Part shown: positions 34,353 to 44,734 of the stretch, one piece after another
How positions within the stretch are numbered: position 1 is the first letter of the stretch
How the letters are laid out: each line of letters starts with the position of its first letter
From: Liquidambar formosana
Lineage: Eukaryota > Streptophyta > Magnoliopsida > Saxifragales > Altingiaceae
DNA: 64,000 nucleotides
Direction of reading: 5' to 3'
Assembly: GCA_039720395.1 (NCBI GenBank)
Contig: CM077833.1
Coordinates: 15,065,133 to 15,129,132 of the forward strand
Translations under genes and position numbers: made by a program
The notes under the pieces: model-generated
Databases searched by the model: none
Told to the model about the DNA's origin: nothing
The model's input: the letters and a program-made list of their open reading frames with translations, nothing else

Positions 34353-34926
34353 CCAATTCAAAATCATACAAAAAACCCATGATAAATACAAACATAAATG
34401 CATATATATATAAATATTTGAAGTACGAATCAATGTCGGGAAAGGAAGCAAAGCGAAGACATACCGATTTGAGCTGACCGAAACGCTGCTTATCAGAGAG
34501 GAACTCACGCATCTTGGCCGTCCGGGGGTGGTGCATCCACATTGTCCCATCCATGAATTGCACGCCGTTCGATTCACACGCCTCGACAATCAAATCAAAC
34601 TGGGCTACATTCAGAGCCACTGGCTTCTCCAGCAGCACGTGCTTCTTCTTCTCGGCGGCTAAGATTGCCCACCGCACGTGCAGGCTCGTGGGGAGCGGAA
34701 CGTAGACGGCGTCTACGTCAGGGTCGTCGAGGACGGCTTCGTAGCTGCCGTAGATCTTAGCCGAGGGAGGGAAGCCATTAGCTGAGGCGAATCTCGAGGC
34801 TTTATCGATCGAACGGCTGCCGACGGCGTAGAGGGTGGAGTTGGGAGACAGAATGATGGCTCTTGAGACCTTGCGGGCTATCTCGGCGCAGCCTAAGATG
34901 CCGAATCGGATTGACTTTTCGGCCAT
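27923..34926 (-). CDS. Gfo/Idh/MocA-type NAD(P) oxidoreductase, copy 2
   Basis: Exon 1 is 34465-34926 (154 codons) and exon 2 is 27923-28543 (206 codons plus TGA): 360 residues, with exon lengths identical to copy 1. The intron 28544-34464 (5.9 kb, phase 0, GT..AG) is four times longer than in copy 1 because several transposons have inserted. The Rossmann motif GILGCAEIA and the Glu-Lys-Pro motif (100-102) are present, and exon 2 keeps the family-typical LKND, GALGDAGWY and WEDGK segments. Exon 1 is about 90 percent identical to copy 1 at the protein level by eye. Copy 2 looks the more conserved of the pair. Physiological substrate unknown. Confidence 0.85.
28544..30376. other. Intron of oxidoreductase copy 2, proximal part
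   Basis: AT-rich intron sequence. A TGG/GGT-rich stretch (about 29,916-30,022) and a TA tract (30,360-30,376) are the only clear features. A region near 30,170-30,310 carries a GTTCGACTC-like B box on the minus strand and could be another decayed SINE; the evidence is weak. Confidence 0.45.
30385..30759. mobile_element. TIR element with 8-bp TSD (hAT-like MITE)
   Basis: A 375-bp element with terminal inverted repeats CTAAGAAGCACRGACAC. Perfect 8-bp TSD TAGGTAAG (30377-30384 and 30760-30767). Subterminal parts are rich in GACACG/CGTGTC repeats on both sides. No ORF. TSD length points to hAT; the superfamily is not certain. Confidence 0.75.
30854..32841 (+). mobile_element. LINE (L1-type) derivative with ORF1 only
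   Basis: A 1988-bp element bounded by a perfect 17-bp direct repeat, AAATACCAATCTCTTTT (30837-30853 and 32842-32858), and ending in A-rich sequence. It contains a broken LINE ORF1 and only the first few codons resembling an endonuclease ORF2 start near 32,610. Both ends are preserved while ORF2 is missing, so it is an internally deleted copy presumably mobilised by another LINE. It lies antisense within the intron of oxidoreductase copy 2. Confidence 0.8.
31050..32552 (+). pseudogene. LINE ORF1 remnant (DUF4283 and CCHC knuckle)
   Basis: Several reading-frame fragments on the plus strand (notably 31190-31486 and 31935-32552) make up a plant LINE ORF1. A DUF4283-type domain is recognised by GKGYFDIHFHCLEDM and by a segment read as VWIRIYGLPQEYW in another frame. 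A knuckle with the pattern C-x2-C-x4-H-x4-C follows near 31,810-31,855. Stop codons (for example at 31,181 and 31,484) and frame changes break it. Confidence 0.75.
32866..32930. repeat. TTTC microsatellite and T-run
   Basis: A TTTC repeat continues into a run of more than 30 T. It directly follows the right-hand TSD of the LINE. Confidence 0.85.
33495..34248. mobile_element. hAT-like MITE rich in GGTTT repeats
   Basis: A 754-bp element with ends TAGAGGTGTTAATGGTTTTG and, reverse complemented, TAGGGGTGTTAATGGTTCGG. The 8-bp TSD is CTTGAAAC / CTTCAAAC (33487-33494, 34249-34256; one mismatch). Both subterminal regions are packed with GGTTT/AAACC repeats that can pair, and a TA tract (about 33,688-33,726) lies inside. 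No transposase ORF. Confidence 0.75.
34290..34352. repeat. A-run and TA microsatellite near the intron 5' end
   Basis: A run of about 27 A followed by a TA repeat, about 110 bases inside the donor site of oxidoreductase copy 2 on the minus strand. Confidence 0.85.
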
Positions 34927-35059
34927 TTTTTGTGTGGTGTGTTTGGGTGGACGGCAGAGTACAGAAAGGGAGTGATCACCGGTGCCAAGGATGTGTACTG
35001 GTGGTGTTATGAGTTAGGACAACGCACATGCAGGAGCATCAAATATTATTATTTTTTTC

Positions 35060-35722
35060 GTTTTTTGGTAAGAAATATTATTATTATTTAATCAATCATT
35101 TTATTATAAATTATAAATTATAAATTATAAAGTGTAGCTAATGCAATTTGCATCAGGTGATCCCTCAACTCCACCATTATTAATTCAACTTGATAGTAGC
35201 AATGATTACTTAATAATAAATAAATGATAAGGTTGAAGTTGCTTGATGCAAATTGCATAAGATGTGTACCTTATGAAACTTTTTTTTTAAAAGAATTTTT
35301 GTCGCGTATGAGTTATGACACTTAGGAGTTGCTTGGCAAACGTAAAAATCTGACAAACTAAAGATAAGTCTAACCAATTTTGATTTCATACTATTTGGTA
35401 AGTCATTTTTCCTATTAATTATTTTAACTATCTTTTGAAAATAAAACAAAAACACAATTTTTCTCAAACCAATTGTAAATCATTTTATTTAAAAACGATA
35501 TAATAGTTATGAGCTATACCAAGTTTGATCTAATTTTTAAAGTTCCCAAACAAGCATCCAAAAATCAAAACCTTAAGTGTAGACTAGTTTTAGTGTTTTA
35601 CATGATACCTATAAACTTTAAAATATTTATTTTTTATTTTTTATATTTATTTTTGACAATTGATAGAATCTATCTTTATCTTTAACATTCCAAATATAAA
35701 AAAAAAAATATGTGTTAATATT
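35060..35722. repeat. Duplicated upstream block, second copy
   Basis: Matches window bases 1-682. It lies upstream of the oxidoreductase copy 2 start and presumably includes its distal promoter. The match ends exactly where a copia LTR begins. Confidence 0.8.
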
Positions 35723-36207
35723 TGGGTCAAGTACGTGACCCATACCCGTGGTCCGCTCACATGCGGGTAGTGGACCTTATGAGTATTTCCTATTGAGTGG
35801 GTTTCTATTGTGTGTGGAACTCTAGTCCTATTAGGTTTAGGATTTATAGGAAACTATTTAAGATGGCTTTCTCTATAGATTATGGTTGGCCTCTTTATGC
35901 ACCCTCTATCATTCTGTACAGCCACTCTCCCTTCTCTCTCTCTAGTATTCTCTCTAAAGCATCACCATGACCTTATGGATTTGAAAGCGTGGAACAAAGG
36001 GAGGATTCTAGTAGTGATCCCTACGCCTTACACAGCGATGGTAGAGCATACACGAAGGCTTGGCTCATATTCACAGCATTCAGATAGCATACAGCAACCT
36101 GTAGGCTCGTAACGACAAGCGACAGTCCTTCTCAAGTCTCTTCCGCAAGAAGTAACTCTTAGACCCGTGACTTATTTGCTATTTACAATATGTATAGTTT
36201 GCTTACA
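35723..36207 (+). repeat. 5' LTR of an old copia element
   Basis: Starts TGGGTCAAG, ends GCTTACA, about 485 bp, and is followed at once by a copia-type primer binding site. The start coincides with the breakpoint of homology to window bases 1-682, which independently supports the boundary. Confidence 0.7.
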
Positions 36208-36208
36208 T

Positions 36209-36221
36209 TGGTATCAGAGCC
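36209..36221 (+). other. Primer binding site of the old copia element
   Basis: TGGTATCAGAGCC, the initiator tRNA-Met type, two bases after the LTR end. Confidence 0.85.
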
Positions 36222-37166
36222 ATAGTCTTGTTAGTTCGCCCAATGGTTGCCATAATTGTGATCTCTCTCTAAAAATACCATTGATAGGTCTCTTAAAAAC
36301 GAATTTTTAAAGTGTTTTTTACCCAAAATATTTTATGTGGTTCTGTTTTCTTATGTGTGAGGAACATTCCCGTTAAGTTTCATGAAAAACGGATGTGTAT
36401 TTTGATAAAAAATACAAACCCTTGTTTTTGAAAATTGTGTTTTTTCCAAAATTTTGGACTGATTTTTGATGTACCTAGACCTATTATTAATGAAAATAAT
36501 TGATATATTGGTAATCTACGTCATGAAGCCTTTCTAACAACATATCATTTACGCAATTTGGATACCATATGTAAAATATATGAGCCCTAGAAGTTGGCCC
36601 CTTGAACATGCAAATCTGATGCAAATTTGTCTTAAGGTAGAAGATGAAGTGCAGAAAATTGCAATGTCTACTCTCGCCTATTGGAGAGTGCGAGAGAGTG
36701 TGGAGGTTGTAGAACTCTAATTTGCATGCCGTTTTTTCATAAATTCATAAAATTTAATTTATGATTTTTGGTGATTTTTAAAGGTTTTTTTTTTTTACCA
36801 AAAAGTTTATTATAAAATAAAATTAGAAAACATGCATAACGGAACCCCACTTGTGCGCGTGGAAGTACATGCATGGGTGTTTGGTGCCTAGAAAATTTGT
36901 GAATTATTTTTGGGGCTTGTTTGTGACCCTGGCTTGCTGCACCTCCTATACCAACCTCTGGATTTTTTATTTACCTAATTTTCATGTGTTTTTCCTTATC
37001 GAAAAATAAAATAAAATTAGTTTATGCAAAATAAAAATTTCCAAAGGTTGTGTTAATTTTGTTTGACCATATGGGAGTAGGTATGTGTCATTGAGAGAGC
37101 TATGCAATTTGCATTTATTGTGCATCACCTAATTACATGTGGTAATTAATTAATTAATTTGTGTAA
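36222..37166. other. Decayed leader/gag region of the old copia element
   Basis: No open frame remains. It is placed in the copia element only by its position between the primer site and the later integrase remnant. Confidence 0.45.
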
Positions 37167-37175
37167 TTAATTATT

Positions 37176-37704
37176 GGGTTAAGAACACTTTAGTGCCACT
37201 AACTTTACCATATGTTTCTATTGAGTCTGAAAGAATTTAATTGGACAAATTAATCCATTAACTTTTCTAACAGATTTCAATGTAGTCCATTTGTAGACGT
37301 TCGTCAGCTTACTAACGGAAGGCGCACTTGAAATGTACATGAGTGCATATGTAGCGCTGATGTGGACTATCTGGTATGACATCGGGACATTTCCTTCCAA
37401 AAATCAGCATACGCAATGCACGTGAGTTGCTTTTCTTCTAAATCAAAAGCAACTCATATGCATTGCGCATGCTGTTTTTTGGAAGGAAATGTCCTCAGGT
37501 CATACCAGACAGTCCACATTAGCGCCACGTATGCACTCATATGCGTTTTACATGTGCCTTCCGTTAGTGAGCTAACGGACATCCACAAATGGACCACATT
37601 GAAATCTGTTAGAAAAGTTAGTGGATTAATTTGTCCAATTAAATTCTTTTCGAACTCAATAGAAACATTTGGTAAAATTAGTGGCACTAAAGTGTTTTTA
37701 ACCC
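37176..37704. mobile_element. Mutator-type foldback element with 9-bp TSD
   Basis: A 529-bp near-perfect palindrome. Arms of about 259 bp (37176-37434 and 37445-37704) surround a 10-base loop and start GGGTTAA at both ends. A perfect 9-bp TSD, TTAATTATT, lies at 37167-37175 and 37705-37713, the length made by Mutator-like transposases. Short ORFs on either strand are by-products of the palindrome. Transcripts would form a very long hairpin. Confidence 0.85.
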
Positions 37705-37713
37705 TTAATTATT

Positions 37714-38068
37714 TTATTGTGTTGTGAAATTTGACTGTCGTCAACATTTTACCCACCTTACGAGACTTATTGGCACGCTCGGATTGGGATTGAGTGTGGC
37801 CTAACCATCCATTTAAATGACCTTTTTGCTTGTTATGTGTTAGAACATTAGTTCTAGGATTAAATAGATGGATTTTTGGTAAATTTGGAAAGGGCTTGTG
37901 TTTTCTTTGCTTTTGGTGTATAAGATTATTCTGTGAAGCATAATGTGTAACGCGGCATCCCCATTGGTTTATTCACTGCAGTAGATCCATTGTAGTAGGA
38001 TTTTTGAGAATGTAATGTATTATTTCATGTACTATTTTGAGAAGCCATGTAAAGGGATGTGTTTCTCG
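37714..38068. other. Copia remnant between foldback and gag-only element
   Basis: Non-coding AT-rich sequence of the old copia element. It ends with ATGCG (38069-38073), the target duplication of the next insertion. Confidence 0.45.
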
Positions 38069-38073
38069 ATGCG

Positions 38074-39571
38074 TGTAGACACCCCATTTTGTACCGGTTG
38101 TCATCTTAAGTCCCATGGCCTCAATGATGAGTTTAGTGTGGTTATTTACGGATTATCCTTTAAGAATTAGTGCGAATTACAGCATGAAATTTTTGGCTAA
38201 AATGAAAGGAAAATTATTTTATTAAATTAGTCATTTTTTTTATCATGCCACTAACACGTGTACGTATGTGATAAATGTGTGTATGCACATATGATACATG
38301 TGCATGCGTGTTAGCGGTCACTCTCCTAATTTTTAGAAAAGGCAATTTCCCTTTCCTATTCAGATTACAAGTCTTTTATCATTATAAAATATCTTTTGAT
38401 TATTCCCCAAGAAACCTAATCTAGGAAGGAAAGGGAAACCCTAGTTTTCAGCTATATATGTTCTTTTAATGCCTTATGAAAAGGGAAGGAGAATAGGCTT
38501 TTTAGGGAATGAAATTCATCATTATTCAACAGCAGTTTTTTTGAAAACCAGCAATCGTATTTTAATCATAACTTTTGCGTATGAATTCGGAATTTGATGA
38601 AATTGGTCTTCTTAGAAAGATAATTCAATTCTCTACAAACTTGTATTTCATGCGTTTTGTCCAATTTCAACGTTTTCATACCCAAAAACGCAATTGACGA
38701 AAATCACTTTTCTTTTCTCTTATTCTCTTTGTTTTCTATTTCTTTTCGAAGTTGAGTGAGTTTTGATCTCTTTGCTGTGATACCACTTTGACGACGAGGA
38801 GGATTCGTGTTGGCTTGATTTCATCCAAAGACCTGAGGGGCTACGAACAATTACAAAGTCGGTAAATTTAGCTTTATCTAACTTTTTATTCTTGTTCTTT
38901 TTTTATTATTTTATTTTATTTTATTTTTGTCTAAAGCATGATTAGCATGACTTAGGTTTAGTTTTTATATTTGTATTTATTTATATATTTTATTTATTTT
39001 GGGATGCATGATGGAGATTGATATATGAATTCTGCGATTCTGTGTGAAATGCCTATTAGGTGCGTACGTACCAATCAGTGATGCATACACACCTATCAGT
39101 GATGCGTACACACCTATCAGTGATGCATACGCACCTTACCGTGATAGATAGATTGTTTGTTTGTTATTTTATTTAGTTTTGTTCCTAGTTTATTAGTATC
39201 TGGTTGGTCTTTTGCACATTCTGATCTTTGCTTTCTAATATATTTTTTATTCTCTTTTCTTTATTTATTCATTATTTTGGTCATTGTGTGTGCCGTTATT
39301 ATTGCATGATTTAGGGTTAATTTTAATTGAGCATTTAGATTAATTAAAGCCATTGATCATGTGTGGGGGCCAATTCTGACCGGGCGTAGCTGGGTGCCTA
39401 ACACCTTCCCAGCAACGTGCTCTAGGCCCGAACCCGAATCTCTGGTTATGACAAGCTAGACCCTTCTAGGGTTCACTCGTTCCCAATATTGGGTGGCGAC
39501 TCCTCTCCGTGTTAGTCCTTTGAGGTTAATGCGTATTCTCAAGCTATGTGATTAAGGGTGTGGCGCTCACA
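38074..39571 (+). repeat. 5' LTR of the TR-GAG element
   Basis: Starts TGTAGACACCCC, ends GCTCACA. About three copies of a ~23-bp unit containing CACCTATCAGTGATGC lie at 39,070-39,140; the 3' LTR has fewer. A TATATATG motif near 38,452 is a possible TATA box. It lacks a ~24-bp segment that is present in the 3' LTR and in the related Tat LTR. Confidence 0.9.
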
Positions 39572-39572
39572 G

Positions 39573-39590
39573 TGGTGACTCCACTGGGGA
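39573..39590 (+). other. Primer binding site of the TR-GAG element
   Basis: TGGTGACTCCACTGGGGA, one base after the LTR. It differs at one position from the primer site of the minus-strand Tat element (62729-62746). Confidence 0.85.
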
Positions 39591-40664
39591 TAGAGAGCTA
39601 GATTCCATATAGTGATTTATGGCTTTACTTAATTTAAATTGTTTAATCAGAAAAGACCAAAATTGCACACACGCGCACTACCACCCATTATCTCGATGAC
39701 AGTTTGACGAAAGGTACCAGGTCCCATTCGGGCCTATGGCTACTGGAAGTTGGCATCATCAACCCACATCCTGTGCCACTAGCCTGTAATAAGCTTATGA
39801 GTACGTTAACAGGCCACTCTTTGAGTGCCCCAGCTTGGGTGACCCTTGAAGGAGAAGCACTTCATTAACCAACACTACTAGTCACCTACCAACCTTTGCA
39901 TACCCTTGCTTGAATGTGTGCCATGTTATGTTGCATTCATATTAGGAATTCATCGTGGGCTTGGGACGAGGCCTCATTATCTATTAGTTATTTCAAGTTG
40001 AGCCCAATTGAGGGAAGTTGTGTGACATTGTTATTAGACTTGGACTCGTGTAAGATAATAAGAAGAATACATGGGTCCATGATCTAAAAGAGTGTGAGGT
40101 ATGTGTGTGTGTATTGGGCCTAGCTTGAGATAATTAATGGAGTATGCGGGTTTAGCACTAGGTTAATCTTGTTGGTTATCAAATCCAAATCTAATTAAGA
40201 ATCAAGTCCAAAGTAAGTTATATCCGAACTTAAGCCTGGAAAAGTGGAGAATTATTTGTAATTCGGCCCGACCTGAAAAAAAAAAAAAAAAAGAAAAAAA
40301 AAAGAAAAAAGAAAAGAAAGGATGTATATCAGGTTCGGGCCTAAATTGTTGAGAGATGGGAGATATTTCTGTATTGGGCTTAAGTTGGCAAAATAACGGG
40401 CTTTGTGTCCACTTATTATACCTTGGGTATTTGGAAGATATAGTAAACATGACAAAGCCCGAGGTATAATGAAAAGTAATTGGGTAACCTTAATGGAACG
40501 GGGTTATTTATTTAAATAAGGGGACATGGACTTAATCATTTCACTTGGTAATTTCAGTAAGAGATTGAGAGGTTGGGTGATCACAATCAGGTACTCGTGT
40601 GCTTGGTTGTGTTTGAACTCGCTTGCCTACATCAAACCGTTTAAAAAGAATAGAGCCAAAACAG

Positions 40665-41363
40665 ATGGCAAAAGTAACTCTCGTTGACATCATGGCTATG
40701 ATCCATTATGACAAAGCCGAGCTAAAGGGTCTCATTTTCAAGTTATTTAAGAAGGTAAATCAACTAGAAAAGGGAAAAGATGTAATATGTAAGGCTACAC
40801 TCACCGAGATTCCTGCTAAAATGGAAACATTCATGTTTAATATGGAAGCAAGAATGAGTCAACTTGAGAAGGACAAGGAGAAGATAAAGGAGGACGAAGA
40901 CCTCGAGTTCTTGACCTTATGGAAAGGCGAACTTGGGGATTTGACTCCAATCTGTTTTAACCACTTACCAAAATCTCCCATGATGAACTTTGAAAAACCA
41001 TGTGATCGTAGCATGAGGATCCAAGATGTTGTCACTAAATACAATGGAAGGAAACCACAATCGAGGGCCAAAGTTAGCAATGTGAATGGCAATAATGATA
41101 AGGCAAAATCAGAAAGAAAGTTTGACAAATTGGGGATGCCACTATCTGAGGCTTTATCTAATTTATCCATGAAAGGGTATTTAAAAGTTCTAGAACCGTG
41201 GCCGTTACCCGATCTGATTCCACCCTGGTGGAGACAGAATGAGTTTTGCGACTTCCATCAGAGCATTGGTCATAGGACAGACAACTGCACAAGGCTAAGA
41301 CATGAGATTCAAGATATATTTGATAGTGGTAGGTTACCACAACCAGAAAATATGGGGAATTGA
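40665..41363 (+). CDS. Truncated gag-like protein
   Basis: 232 residues from ATG at 40665; the open frame extends upstream to 40623 without another ATG. The N-terminal part is a charged helical segment with coiled-coil character. The C-terminal part has a GMPLSEALSNL segment and a histidine-variant zinc knuckle (Cys-x2-His-x4-His-x4-Cys, CDFHQSIGHRTDNC) followed by RLRHEIQDI. The same knuckle variant and following RLRHQVQDL occur in gag of the Tat element at 59984-61873, which ties the two families. The central capsid domain is missing. Confidence 0.65.
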   Translation: MAKVTLVDIMAMIHYDKAELKGLIFKLFKKVNQLEKGKDVICKATLTEIPAKMETFMFNMEARMSQLEKDKEKIKEDEDLEFLTLWKGELGDLTPICFNHLPKSPMMNFEKPCDRSMRIQDVVTKYNGRKPQSRAKVSNVNGNNDKAKSERKFDKLGMPLSEALSNLSMKGYLKVLEPWPLPDLIPPWWRQNEFCDFHQSIGHRTDNCTRLRHEIQDIFDSGRLPQPENMGN

Positions 41364-43800
41364 ATATGGGCACTGAGGCTATAGGATGAGAAGTTAAGAT
41401 TCCCGAGTCAAATCCATTGTTGAGTTTACTCTAGAATCTGTTTTTGGGTTCGTTTCTCAATCTATTGAGTCTTGAGTTTGCTTTTAAGTTTGTCAAGTTC
41501 TAAGCTTTCTTTAGAGTCTATCGAGTTCTGCGTTGTCTTATGAGTTAGTCAAGTCCAATAAAGTCATTAAAACCTTTTTGATGTGGTCTCTTTTATTGAT
41601 AATGGAATAAAATCTTACTTTGCTTATTTTGGTGTGTCTCCTAATAATGAAATCTTTGAGTGCAAAATTCCTTTAATCTAAGAAAAGATAATTAATGGGG
41701 ATCAAGAAAGAAAAGTGAAATCCATTAAAATTGAAGCTATCTTAATCAACTCGAACATTAATGAAGATTTTAAAGAGATATCAATTGGTTTACACTAGAA
41801 TAGGCTAATCTCACAACTCTTATGGACTTATCAAGAGACGCAAGGAATAAACTTGGAAGCTTGCACATTTATCCTTCTCATACTCAAATTTTGAACAATA
41901 GAGATCGAAATGAAGAGAGGCCATCGTTTCTACTACCGTTCTTGAAAAAATATATAAAGAAAAATCCTTTGCTAACCCCTTTGAGCCTTAATGAGTTTTC
42001 TTTCTGACACCTTTGTCAAGGATTACCCCCTACACTAGGGGCAAATTTTGGAGAAAGATTTTAAGGGCAATATAGATGAAAAAAAAAAAAAAAAAAAGAG
42101 AAAGAAAGAAAGAGAGAGAAAAGAAAAGAAAAGAAAAGAAAAGAAAAGTGGAAGAATTAAAAGAGGATATTTGAAGTGAAAAAAAAAAAAAAAATCAGAG
42201 AGTGGATAAGTAATCCTTGACAATTAGGAATCCATTGAGATTAATTTTGAGCCTTCAATATCTTTCCTTTCATAACCCTAGAACCTAGAGCCTACAATAT
42301 AATCCGAATGAAAGTCCTCTCCGATTTATCGAAGTTGTTCAAATTTGATGAACTATGTTTGGCTTAATCCCTTTTAGGTACGTAGGCAACCTTGCAAAGG
42401 TGTAGCCACATTATGGGAAGTTTGTGCGAAGGTGCATTCACAGTGCTTGGAATCCATATAAGGGGCATGAACAAAGAAAATCACATCAGAAGCAGTTCAA
42501 GAAAGACAAGTTGGGAAAAGATAGCTCGCTAAGTTGAAAACTCGAAAGAACAGCCTGAGCAAAAGTTAGGGTATGAAAAGAAAAAAAAAAAAGAAAAAAA
42601 AAAAGAAGAAGAAAAAAAATAAGTGAAGGAGCGAAGCCTATAGATATCATAGCCAGACATTAAGGAAGGTAATGCATACTCCAACCTTTGAGTCAAGGGG
42701 CAAGACCAATTGAATATCCTCATATGCCATCAGAATCAGCAGATGGAATTTCTTTGTTAGTGTAAGAGTGGACCAAAGTTAGTGAAATTTTATGGAAATA
42801 ACTCGTATAGCATTGATCCCCTTTAATTAACTAAGAAAAGAGAAATAGAACAATTGTCTTAATGAGATGGAAATTAAAGGGAGAAACATTTGAAATAGGT
42901 GAGGTCAATACTTGAGTCTATTGTTTCATCATGCCAGGTTGTACTTCAATTCCTTATTGGTCTTGCTTGAGTCTCTTGTCCACATCCTTGATCTTGATTT
43001 TCTCTTCTTCGTCTTCATTTGCCTTTGCATCATTGTCAATTTACTCATAGCATAATCTCAAAGGGCTGAATAATAGGCGGTTATGTGCATCTCATCTATG
43101 TGTGTACTTGTGGAAGTAGTATGAAGGTTTGGTCTTGTGCTTCATTTGAAATAAGTGTTTGTCTTGGGCTTCATCCGTTCACATTCTCATAACCCCTCGC
43201 AAGTGGAAATTGCTATAGTGCCATTATTGCTCTGGGAAATGAATCTCTAACTCTAGGAGAGAAGCTATAACTCCATTCAGCAGTCTCGAGCATGTTTAAG
43301 CAAATGTGTTGAAGGTGAAGATAATGCCAAAGAAACAAATGAGTACATGTCCTAATCAAATTAGTAACCCTGTTCAAAAGCGGTCATTGAAAGAAAGAAA
43401 AATCAATAGTAATCCCATCAAAGACTTGATTTCGATTAGACCATGTAGGCAGGGAATGGGCTCCGTATAGTCTATGCATGCATGTTGGTTTTGAATTCAA
43501 GCCCTTGAGTGGTACCTTGCTTACTTTGAAGGCATATTCCTTGAGGGAAATCTTTTTCACTTGCCCTAGGGGCATCTCTCTTTGGGGATTGGAATGGTCT
43601 CTAAGCGTCTTTTTCAGATATAAATTATTTTGGTGATTTGTTGAATATCTTTGTTTGGTCTAAAATGTTTGTTTGCTTCTTGATGGTATCAACCCTCGTT
43701 AGGGTCTGATATGTTTTTATGGTTCTTGTATGTTCTGGCTCTTGTTAAGGGCCACCCTCGTTAGGATTCGAAATCTTGATTGACATTCGAATATCCTTCT
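41364..43800. other. Non-coding interior of the TR-GAG element
   Basis: Purine-rich and repetitive (AAAG/GAAAA runs near 42,080-42,150, 42,180 and 42,580-42,620). A GGTACGTAGGCAACC motif at 42,377-42,391 matches the 3' part of the Tat element. No pol domain is found in any frame. Confidence 0.6.
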
Positions 43801-43814
43801 TTGGCCTTCGTAAA

Positions 43815-44435
43815 AGTCGATCTTCTTCGGGTCCTAGTACCCTGATTCCATTCTCTTTAGGTCCTAGTACCCTGATTCGATCCTCTTTGGGTTCTAGTAC
43901 CCGATTGGATCCTCTTTGGGTCCTAGTATCCTGATTCAATTCTCTCTGGGTCCCAATTCCATCCTCTTTGGGTCCTAGTATCTTGATTCAATCCTCTTTG
44001 GGTCATAATACCCTGATTCGATCCTCTTTGGGTCCTAATACCCTAATTCGATCCTCTTTGGGTCTTAGTACCCCGATTCAATCCTTTTTGGGTCCTAGTA
44101 CCCCGATTCGATCCTCTTTAGGTCCTAGTACCCCAATTTCATCCTCTTTGGGTCCTAGTACCTTGATTCCATTCTCTTCGGGTCCTAATACCCTGATTCC
44201 ATTCTCTTTTGGTCCGAGTAGCCTGATTCCATTCTCTTTGGGTCCCAGCACCCTAATTCGATTCTTCTTGGGTCCTAAGACCCTGATTCGATTCTCTTTA
44301 GGTCATAGTACCCTAATTCGATTCTCTTTGGGTCCTAGTATCCTGATTCCATTCTCTTTGGGTCCTAGTACCCTGATTCAATCCCCTTTGGGCCCGAGTA
44401 CCCTGATTCGATTCCCTTTGGATTCAAGTACCCAG
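43815..44435. repeat. 30-bp minisatellite in the TR-GAG 3' region
   Basis: About 20 tandem copies of a 30-bp unit containing GGTCCTAGTACCCTGATTCG and TTCTCTTTG. Because 30 is divisible by three, the array stays open for long stretches in more than one frame (43968-44489 plus, 43745-43939 minus) and reads as a 10-residue repeat. It lies between gag and the purine tract. Confidence 0.9.
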
Positions 44436-44734
44436 CTTCGATTCTGGATAGGGATGAAGCTTGTTGCTTATTCCCTAGGAAAGGAATAAAATTTTCATAT
44501 TGATCTTTTTCAGTTGGTAGTTTTGAAAATTTACTTACTGAGTGCCCCATTGTTTTGCATGAATTACGCTAGGTTTGATCTCCACAGAGTACGTAGGTAG
44601 TCAACTGAGGCTAGCACAACCTTATTGCATATGTGTGTGTGTGGACTTTAAGTTGCCAACTGGTAAATGGTTCGTCTTTTCAAGCTTTTGACTTTCATAT
44701 TGCAATGCAAAACTCAGCCAAAAGAGGGGCAACT

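Noticed and set aside
37218..37727. Small ORFs on both strands of the foldback element
   Set aside because: They are mirror images produced by the palindrome and have no domain.
43968..44489. 173-codon repetitive ORF as a structural protein
   Set aside because: It is a direct result of a 30-bp tandem repeat; open frames occur on both strands and there is no start context or domain.
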